64,000 nucleotides of DNA. Source: Lithodes maja (taxonomy: Eukaryota; Arthropoda; Malacostraca; Decapoda; Lithodidae). This document shows, one piece after another, positions 40,201-50,600 of this stretch. The notes below the pieces were generated by a model that was not told where the DNA came from, ran no database searches, and worked only from the letters and a program-made list of their open reading frames with translations. How positions within the stretch are numbered: position 1 is the stretch's first letter; each line of letters starts with the position of its first letter. The position numbers were made by a program, and so were the translations under genes. The DNA is taken from positions 1 through 64,000 of the forward strand of contig JBAKBP010003163.1 in the NCBI GenBank assembly GCA_037953745.1, in the 5' to 3' direction.

Positions 40201-43200
40201 CCCCATTGAGATGGAGAGACTGTGTAAGACAAGCTTTGGATGATAGAGGAATGACTATAGATCAGGCAAAGGAAGTGGTAATAAACAGGAATGAATGGAG
40301 AATGCTTGTGAATAGTTGAGTGAACACGTGGTCATTTGGGGGAAGGGGTCGGGCGCAAGTTGGACTAGATAATAGTCCATCAGGTGCCTGTCCCGGGGAG
40401 ACGATTAATATGAAGGGTGCGCCTGGAAGTGTGGTGGGCGGGCTTGTGGCTTTGGCTCTGCTGCATGTCTGCCTGCCGAGATCGGAGCCTCTCCGGGTGG
40501 TCGGGGGAGTGCTGGAGCGAACTTGGTGACCCTGGTCTCTGGGTATTCTCCTAGGTGATCTAGATGTGTGAATTTTGTGTTTTGTCTGTGTCTGTTCGCT
40601 GTTTTGGCTTGTGTTTTGTGTTTTCCTGTTCTTGCTCTGTCTTGAGTCGGCCACCCCCAAGAAATCAATAATTAACAATCAATATTAACCCACAAAATCT
40701 GGGAGGCCTCATATGAGGCAAAACAAAAATGGCAGGAATCCGGGAGGCCTTATAAGAGGCTTAAATACGCGGCTAAAAAGCGCCACTAAAATCATCATAA
40801 CACGACAATCACTTGTCGTAGCGATGTCATTTTAACGGCAGTCTACAGGCAACAGTAAGTTCTACAATTTGCAATTGAGTTGACTGCTCTAGGTGGTCTC
40901 AATCAGTAGCTACTGAATTATGAAGCTTGCCTTTACCCAAATGGCCCCGGACACACCGATCGGGATAATTTGAGGCCTCCCGGATTTCGTGGGTTAATAC
41001 ATAATACATAATCCATAATCAATAATATAATCAATGATCAATTGTTGAACGAATGTAAATAGACCATAGCCGTGGCCGCCGATACTGCATCACCGCATCC
41101 AAACAGGACCTTGGGACTGTTCGGTCAGACAGCCTGGGGAACAACAACAACACAGACCCTGACTATACACCCTTCACCAACAACCAGACAAAGCATATCA
41201 TCAACAATCTCAAGCTCTCACCCGCCTGTGGCCTACACAACATAAGCAACATTCACCTCAGACACCTGGGACCACAAGGCATACAAGCACTCACTAACAT
41301 ATCAAACTACAGCTACTCACACAACACAATACCAGACATCTGGAAGCATGGTATCATCATCACATTCCCCAAACCTAACAAAGACCCCACGCTACCCTCC
41401 TCACACTGCCCTATCACACTCCTTTGCACCCCCTCCAAAGTCATAGAGCGCCTTGTACTACAACTGATGACACCTGACTTACCCCTTTCTCCAACACAAC
41501 ACGGCTTCAGGCCATTGCACTCCACAAACACTCTTCTTACAGACCTTACACAAAGAGCTTTTGACGGCATCAACTCAGCTAGACCACCACACAGATCAGT
41601 ACTTGCCACACTCGACATTAGTAAAGCCTTCGATGCCATCCCCCGCCACAACCTAACAAACAAAATCTACAACACATACATGCACAACAACACAAAAAGA
41701 TGGCTGGCCAACTTCTTAGCAGGCAGATGTGCACACGTACCTTTTGCCGGTCAGTCATCTAGCATTAGAAATTTCCCAAACGGAGTCCCGTAAGGATCCG
41801 TCCTGTCGCCCGCACTCTTCAATCTGTACATGCATGATATAAATACACCAAATTCACCCCAAATAACCATAGCCTCCTACGCAGACGACATAACACTCAC
41901 AAGCACGCACCAAAACCCAGACACAGCAACAAGACTCCTTCAAGACTATCTCGACACATTACATGAATGGTGCACTACAAACAGACTCAATTTAGCCCCA
42001 GCTAAATCCACTGCAACCCTCCTCACAAGCTGGACAGGAGAGCACGATTACGTCCCGGGACTCAACATAAACAACACTCCCCTAACACACACACACACAC
42101 ACACACACAATCCTAGGAGTAACATACGACACCCAAATGACATTCAAACAGCACACCACAAACACAAAAAAGAAACTGACACCCAGACTTAATGCCCTCA
42201 GATCACTTGCCCACACAAAATTTGGACACAACAAAGAAACCACCACCACAGTCTACAAACAATACATAAGATCAGTTATGGAATACGCAAGCCCGGCCTG
42301 GGCTTCCAACCTAGATGAAACACATCATAAGACCTTACAGACCATTCAAAATAAAGCCCTGAAAATCATCACAGGATGCACAGCTACGACACCCACAGAT
42401 CACCTACATCAAGAAACCAAAGTCCTCAAAGTCAAAGATCATCTAGACATGAGAGGCACACAATTCCTGGCAGCAGCCTCCACGAATCAACACCACCCAC
42501 TACACTACATGGCTACACACCCACAGACACCAAGAAATATCAAAACAACACCCAGCACACGCTATCACACACAAATACTGTCTTCTCTCCCTCCCTGCCC
42601 ACCCCAAACCAACTTCCGGAAGCACATCCATACTCATATCACTCCCCGTTCCATTCACTCACTCATAGACAACACGCAGCTGCAAGCACGACCTCCCGAA
42701 ATCCATCCTTCTGAATCCTCCCTTCCTCGCGAGGACAGAGTCCACCTGGCCAGGCTGAGATGCGGATACCATCCAGCTCTTCTGAGCTATCAGAAGAGAC
42801 TGCATGACTCCGTCGTCGACACCTGCCCGGGTTGTAACACAGCACCCCATACCATTAAACACATCATAGAAGACTGCATTTCACACAACCACTTACGCCA
42901 ACAACACAATTTGGTGATGGGCTGGTCTATCAGAGTGAGAACTGAGCGATCTCTGCCATACCCATAGCTTACTCTGACTGTTCCTTTTACTTATATATTT
43001 TCTAGATCTCAAGTGACGGCGTCTCTTCCGTGGATTGACCTCCCAATCAACCAAGATTGGAAGCTAAAGCGTCACATTTTTCCTTTGCCCCTCAACTTTC
43101 TCTTCATAATTGCTGAGGGGCACAGGGCCCTGGGTGAGGCTTTGGTTTCCCGGGCGTTTCCGCACCCTCCTCAGCTCCCCGCCATGGAGTGGCTTCGGTC

Positions 43201-44090
43201 ACCCAGGCTTTACTGTGGTCGGCACGAAAGGTTCTGTGGGGGCGCTCGTTTATGGCCTTGGCCTTGCTCGGGGCCTTGGGGCTGTTCGGCCAGGCAGCTT
43301 GGGGAACAACAACAACAACACAATTTACACTCTTTGAGAGCTCTGTGGGAAAGCCCGACCGTGGCCATGGCCTTCCTTAGGGACTCGGGGCTGTTCAGCC
43401 AGGCAGCTTAGGGAACAACATCAACACTCAGTTTATTTTTCACCTCTCACAATAACTGCTTAATGTAGTATTCTAGTCTCTAGTCTTCACCCACCGCAAG
43501 ATGACACAGAGTACTTGCTCATGTAGTAATGTACACCCTATGTGGTGGATTGTGTTCTTTTATTTCATAAATTTCATTTTAGTAAGCGTTGTTTCCACAT
43601 AGCGATTTTGATAATTTAATTTGACTTTATATTGTCCTTGTCCCAATTTTTGTTTGTTTAGTTTGCAAGTTTTACATTTTAACCCCTTCAGACTCATATG
43701 ATGCAGAGGTTGCCAGATTAGCAATAAGAATTAGAGTTCTGTCACTCTTATAATTACCTCTCCAAAATTAGTTTTCTGCCCACAGCTAACTCAAAGACAA
43801 CTGCAGAGGTTGAAGTAACTAAACTAAAGGTTTGTAAATACCCCTGATGGTAATAAAGGCTTTAAAGTATCCCTAATAGGCTCAAAATTGCGTCATATGT
43901 CGGAGAGGGTTAATGTATATAACCTAGGTTAGGCCATTTACTTGCAAAGATATGTGTACACACGGATCTAGGCTCGCGGCGGCCATAACTGACCTACTTA
44001 TTTTCACAATAAAAACTGAACCACTCGCTCTAGAGAGTTCTAGTCTTCACCCATCGCAAGATAACAAAGAGCACTACCTCTAGATATATA

Positions 44091-44136
<46 letters not shown>

Positions 44137-44885
44137 TATAAATAACATAATTTTTTTTTTTTTTTTTTTTTTTTTGCGTATTATAAGCGCGTCAAAATGA
44201 CGAGAAGTCTATATTTCCCCCAGATCCAGCTCTGACGGGAAGGTTTTAAATGATCGTTCGGCGAGGGTTAAACAATATCATATATCAAAATATACAAACA
44301 AATTTACAATTTGACAAGATATGAAAAATACAGTGAACATTTCTTTTAGTCCGGCACGCAGCGCGGGCATCGCTCGTACCAGATTAGCAAAAAATGCCGG
44401 ACTGGTGGACAGCTCCCTCCCCAAGCACCCTATAAACTGTAAAGAACATGAACATGACTAAAACTTGCCTTATTTCCAACTTTTATCGTCATGGCGGGCG
44501 ACCCGAGACACACACACACACACACACACATTCAGTCAGTCAGTTAGCAGTCTCCTGCTTACTGTATGTAACAGCTCAAATCAATCGATCAATGATTTTC
44601 TGCAGTCCAAATAGATGGATGAAAGAAGTAGATAGTGACATAAGTATTATTACAATAGTGAAATAAATCAGTTTAGGGAACTACAATACCGGTACCGGTA
44701 CTCAATAATTCAATAGTTGAACGAGTAAGTGTAAAGAAGCAAGCCGTCAGCGCTGGTAATGGTGATCGCGGCTCCAAAACCCCCACTTATATTATCCATC
44801 TCAAATTGGAAAGTCTTGTTTTACAATGTTATAGTTTTAAGATAACAGCGAATGCTGCTTCCTCATATATATATATACTATATAT

Positions 44886-44917
<32 letters not shown>

Positions 44918-47387
44918 CCGGTATATGTATAATATACACAGTATTATATACTGTATATAATCTAGGTTGGGGCCATATTTTTGCTGAGATATGGAATATG
45001 ACAAAATTACAACATTCAGGGAACTTTGAGATTAACCTACATATACCCCAAAAACTGCTTTGGGGGTAAATATAGGTTAATCTCAGCAAAGAAATGGCCT
45101 AAACTAAGTCATAAATGAGGAGGCAGTATTCGCTGTTATCATACGAATGTTGAAAACCTAGAACATTATGTATAGCCTATATATAAAAAAATAAATAAAA
45201 TAAAATAATAATAATTCTCATTTGTGATGGAAAAATATAAGTCATTCTCATTTGTGATGGAAAATATATACAGTAAGTGGAGGTTTGCAGCCACGATCAC
45301 CAATTACCAGCGAAACTGGGGTGAGTGCCGGAGCATATACATACATACATACATACCTATCCCAATTATTCCCACAAGACTTAAATTACAAGTCTGCGAT
45401 TTCCAAGTTCATTGTTGTTATCTCTGCATTGATATAGAAAATGTCAGATGATCGATATATATCTTAAAACAACATTGGTTTTGCTAGTTACTCAGTATTT
45501 TGGGATATAGTGTGATACAGTACTGTATATAGGTAACTGTGTTAGTGAGCTGGAGAGGCGCGTTATAGCGATGCCATGGGGAGTATTACTTGAACATGAT
45601 TTAAATACTGTAATATTATGGAACATATATAAAACTGTCTTTTTATGTTATCGCTTTGGTCATTCGCTGAATTGCCAAGATGAGGAAGTTTGAAGTTTTT
45701 AATATATACCGTAATTAATTTGTTGAATGCGCCTCATCCCCTCGTCACGACGTCTCTTATAGCGTCAAATACAAACATCTCACACATTTATTGCGCCTAC
45801 TCACACTTAAAAGCAATATATTTGATGTTTTTGGAGTAGCTTATTAATATTATATGCACATTTCATCTGCATAATTATTTATAAGAGGAGGAAAGGACAG
45901 AATATCTTTGCCTCTCATTGGCTGAAGCTGAAGATCTGAGATCCAATTAGGAGTGACTTCTGAAATCGCCCTTAGGTTCCAGATGAAAGCTTCAGTTGGA
46001 TTAGAGTATAGTAGTGATGATGGTGAGAGTAGTAGTGTTTCTCTTAAAGAGCCCTAAACATTTTGTGGCAGCCTACTACAGCACGGCGGGGGTGAAGTCT
46101 GCCATCTCTGATTGCCTTGTTACAAACATGCTTCTGTATAACATGTTAGTTTATTCCAGTTTTTTGCTTTGTTTTTATTAACACCATAGTCAATTAGCTA
46201 CATCATATTTACAAAAGTTTCTTTCTAAAATTGGTTTATTAAACCTTAAAATTCATAGATTGATAATCTCATGACCTTTTAATACGCTTCTGTTTCAAGT
46301 TTTATAGAACAAATATTTATAATTGAAAACTGAAAACTACAGTACATAAAAACTGAGGGTGGGACAGGGGGAAGATGGGGTTAATCTTCTATTTGGAATA
46401 CTGAATCAAGTGCAGAATAAATGTTACAATACACACAGGGCATAATAGTTACTTACATATTTATTGTGTGTCCCCTGCATTGCTTCCAGTGCAGGTGGTT
46501 CTAATCCAAGCTCCCTGGCTCGCTCAGCATAAGTGCGTTTACCATTCCCCTTGAACGCTGCAGTCTGGAAGTTGGGGATAGAAATCTTTAAAGTGTACTA
46601 GTACTGTATAGTATAAAACTTAGCTACATACACTATACAGTAAACCCTTCATGCTCGCGGGGTTAGGGAAACAAAGACACCCGCGAGTATGGTAAATTCC
46701 GCGCGAGTATGACATTACTGTAGTTACCCTCCCGCCCCGAAAATAGGCTTACGGTATAAAGAAAATAGATTTTGCTGCTTGAATGATAATGATAATGATA
46801 ATTTGGATGCAAATAATGTAAAATAGTATAGACTGTATATTAAAAGTGTATTAAAGATTATTAATAGGGTACAGAACTGTTTAAATGTAAACAATCGTTA
46901 CGATCGATTACTTTATGAGCGTTTTGTTGTCGTTGTCATTCCATATTTTCGTCCTCGTAGCCCCTAGGCCACAATCCTATTCCCTGGTACATAACAGCCT
47001 TAATAATTATGGATGATTGATTATAATGAATAGTAGAGCACAAACTAAGAAATTAAGGTTAAGTAATGTAGTTATTAAAACAAATAAAGAACACCAGTTC
47101 TATAAATGGAAATTTAGAGTTAATGTTTTAACTGTATACAAAAAAACTTTAATTTTCATTTAATTCATTCTTCCAGTAGGAAGATTTAATTATTAAAAAT
47201 AGTTAAAGTATGATGAATTATGATATAAAGGACACCCAGGCTTCATTGGTGAACCGGGTCACGTTTCTGAAGCATAAGTCATTACACTTCAAATACATGT
47301 ACACAAAAAAAAAAAAAAATCCTTAAAAAAAGTGAGGGTTCTCTCTTAATATTAGAAATGGTTGCTTGTGATTAATATATCACAACC

Positions 47388-47432
<45 letters not shown>

Positions 47433-47434
47433 AG

Positions 47435-47469
<35 letters not shown>

Positions 47470-47535
47470 TGAGAGAGAGAGAGTGAGAGAGAGAGAGAGA
47501 GAGTGAGAGAGAGAGAGGAGAGGTGAAGAGGACAG

Positions 47536-47569
<34 letters not shown>

Positions 47570-47585
47570 GAGAGAGAGAGAGAGA

Positions 47586-47652
<67 letters not shown>

Positions 47653-50600
47653 TGACTTACCAGATGTTCGACTTCATGCATTGTAGTAGCCCGTAGGAGC
47701 GAGGCCTTTCGCTCGGCTGGTAGCTTCTTGCGGTCCCCCTTCAGTACCTTCACCACCCGCTCCTGCACATGTCTGGGGGCAGGAATCAGAGAAATTATCA
47801 GTCCAGTCTATGTAAACCCTATCTACAATACACCAGTGAATATCAGTCCAGTCTATGTAAACCCTATCAACAGTACACCAGCAATATCAGTCCAGTTTAT
47901 GTAAATCCTATCAACAGTACACCAGCAATATCAGTCCAGTCTATGTAAATCCTATCACCAGTACACCAGCAATATCAGTCCAGTTTATGTAAATCCTATC
48001 AACAGTACACAGCAATATCAGTCCAGTTTATGTAAATCCTATCAACAGTACACCAGCAATATCAGTCCAGTTTATGTAAATCCTATCAACAGTAGGCCTA
48101 CACCAGTGAATAACAGTCCAGTCTAGGTAAACTCTATCAACAGTACACCAGCAATATCAGTCCAGTCTATGTAAACCCAATCAACAGTACACCAGCAATA
48201 TCAGTCCAGTTTATGTAAACCCTATCTACAATACACCAGTGAATAACAGTCCAGTCTATGTAAACTCTATCAACAGTACACCAGCAATATTAGTCCAGTC
48301 TATGTAAACCCTATCAACAATACACCAGCCAATATCAGTCCAGTCTATGTAAACCCTATCAACAGTAGACTACACCAGTGAATAACAGTCCAGTCTATGT
48401 AAACCCTATCAACAGTAGGCTACACCAGTGAATAACAGTCCAGTCTATGTAAACCCTATCAACAGTACACCAGCAATATCAGTCCAGTCTATGTAAACCC
48501 TATCTACAATACACCAGTGAATAACAGTCCAGTCTATGTAAACCCTATCAACAGTACACCAGCAATATCAGTCCAGTCTATGTAAACCCTATCTACAATA
48601 CACCAGTGAATAACAGTCCAGTCTATGTAAACCCTATCAACAGTACACCAGCAATATCAGTCCAGTCTATGTAAACCCTATCAACAGTACACAGCAATAT
48701 CAGTCCAGTCTATGTAAACCCTATCAACAGTGCACCAGCAATATCAGTCCAGTCTATGTAAACCCTATCAACAGTAGGCTACACCAGTGAATAAGTCCAG
48801 TCTATGTAAACTCTATCAACAGTACACCAGCAATATCAGTCCAGTCTATGTAAACCCTATCAACAGTACACCAGTGAATATTAGTCCCGTCTATGTAAAC
48901 CCTATCAACAGTACACCAGCAATATCAGTCCAGTCTATGTAAACCCTATCTACAATACACCAGTGAATAACAGTCCAGTCTATGTAAACCCTATCAACAG
49001 TAGGCTACACCAGTGAATAACAGTCCAGTCTATGTAAACCCTATCAACAGTACACCAGCAATATCAGTCCAGTTTATGTAAACCCTATCTACAATACACC
49101 AGTGAATAACAGTCCAGTCTATGTAAACTCTATCAACAGTACACCAGCAATATTAGTCCAGTCTATGTAAACCCTATCAACAATACACCAGCAATATCAG
49201 TCCAGTTTATGTAAACCCTATCAACAGTAGACTACACCAGTGAATAACAGTCCAGTCTATGTAAACCCATCAACAGTAGGCTACACCAGTGAATAACAGT
49301 CCAGTCTATGTAAACCCTATCTACAATACACCAGTGAATATTAGTCCAGTCTATGTAAACCCTATCAACAGTACACCAGCAATATCAGTCCAGTCTATGT
49401 AAACCCTATCTACAATACACCAGTGAATAACAGTCCAGTCTATGTAAACCCTATCAACAGTACACCAGCAATATCAGTCCAGTCTATGTAAACCCTATCT
49501 ACAATACACCAGTGAATAACAGTCCAGTCTATGTAAACCCTATCAACAGTACACCAGCAATATCAGTCCAGTCTATGTAAACCCTATCAACAGTACACCA
49601 GCAATATCAGTCCAGTCTATGTAAACCCTATCAACAGTGCACCAGCAATATCAGTCCAGTCTATGTAAACCCTATCAACAGTAGGCTACACCAGTGAATA
49701 ACAGTCCAGTCTATGTAAACTCTATCAACAGTACACCAGCAATATCAGTCCAGTCTATGTAAACCCTATCAACAGTACACCAGTGAATATTAGTCCAGTC
49801 TATGTAAACCCTATCAACAGTACACCAGCAATATCAGTCCAGTCTATGTAAACCCTATCTACAATACACCAGTGAATAACAGTCCAGTCTATGTAAACCC
49901 TATTAACAGTAGGCTACACCAGTGAATAACAGTCCAGTCTATGTAAACCCTATCAACAGTACACCAGTAATAACAGTCCAGTCTATGTAAACCCTATCAA
50001 CAGTACACCAGCAATATCAGTCCAGTCTATGTAAACCCTATCAACAGTACACCAGTGAATATTAGTCCAGTCTATGTAAACCCTATCAACAGTACACCAG
50101 TGAATATCAGTCCAGTCTATGTAAACTCTATCAACAATACACCAACAAATCCAAGATCTAGACTTGTATTATTACTGTATATACTATACTGCCAAAAAGC
50201 CTTCCAGTCGGCAGTGCCAAGTGCCACAAGCATCGCCGGCTGGGAGGATCGGATGGTCGTACTGAATAGATAAGGTTATAATTGGAAGAGCTCAACGGAA
50301 AGAAAAGGTTTACAGTGTAAGACTATAGCCACTGTGTTATGATTGCTGTGCACTGTGTGCAATACTGTGATTGTACCATGGAAGTCACATTCACTGTGGA
50401 CGGTTGCGGTCTTTATACCAGTATGTATGTATGTAAGGAAGTTGAGCCGATGTCCAAGGCGCTCAGTGATATGAGTAAGGTGCTGGACTAATTGCTCTAG
50501 GTTATTTAGGATAGAAAAGATGAAGGCTTGTTCACCAGGTTTGACTGAAATGAGAGGCGAGCCATTGGCGGTGGTGAACGTTGAAATCGCCAAAGATGGA

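Noticed and set aside
47352..47768. 138-aa minus-strand frame rich in Ser-Leu
   Set aside because: The SLSLSL part is translation of the (CT)n microsatellite; only the first 37 codons (the SRBD1 exon 47772-47661) are real, and splicing ends at GTAAGT before the repeat.
47799..50150. Possible CRISPR-like array (regular ~44-bp repeats)
   Set aside because: There are no unique spacers; units are tandem with only point and small-indel variation, in an animal intron. It is a minisatellite.
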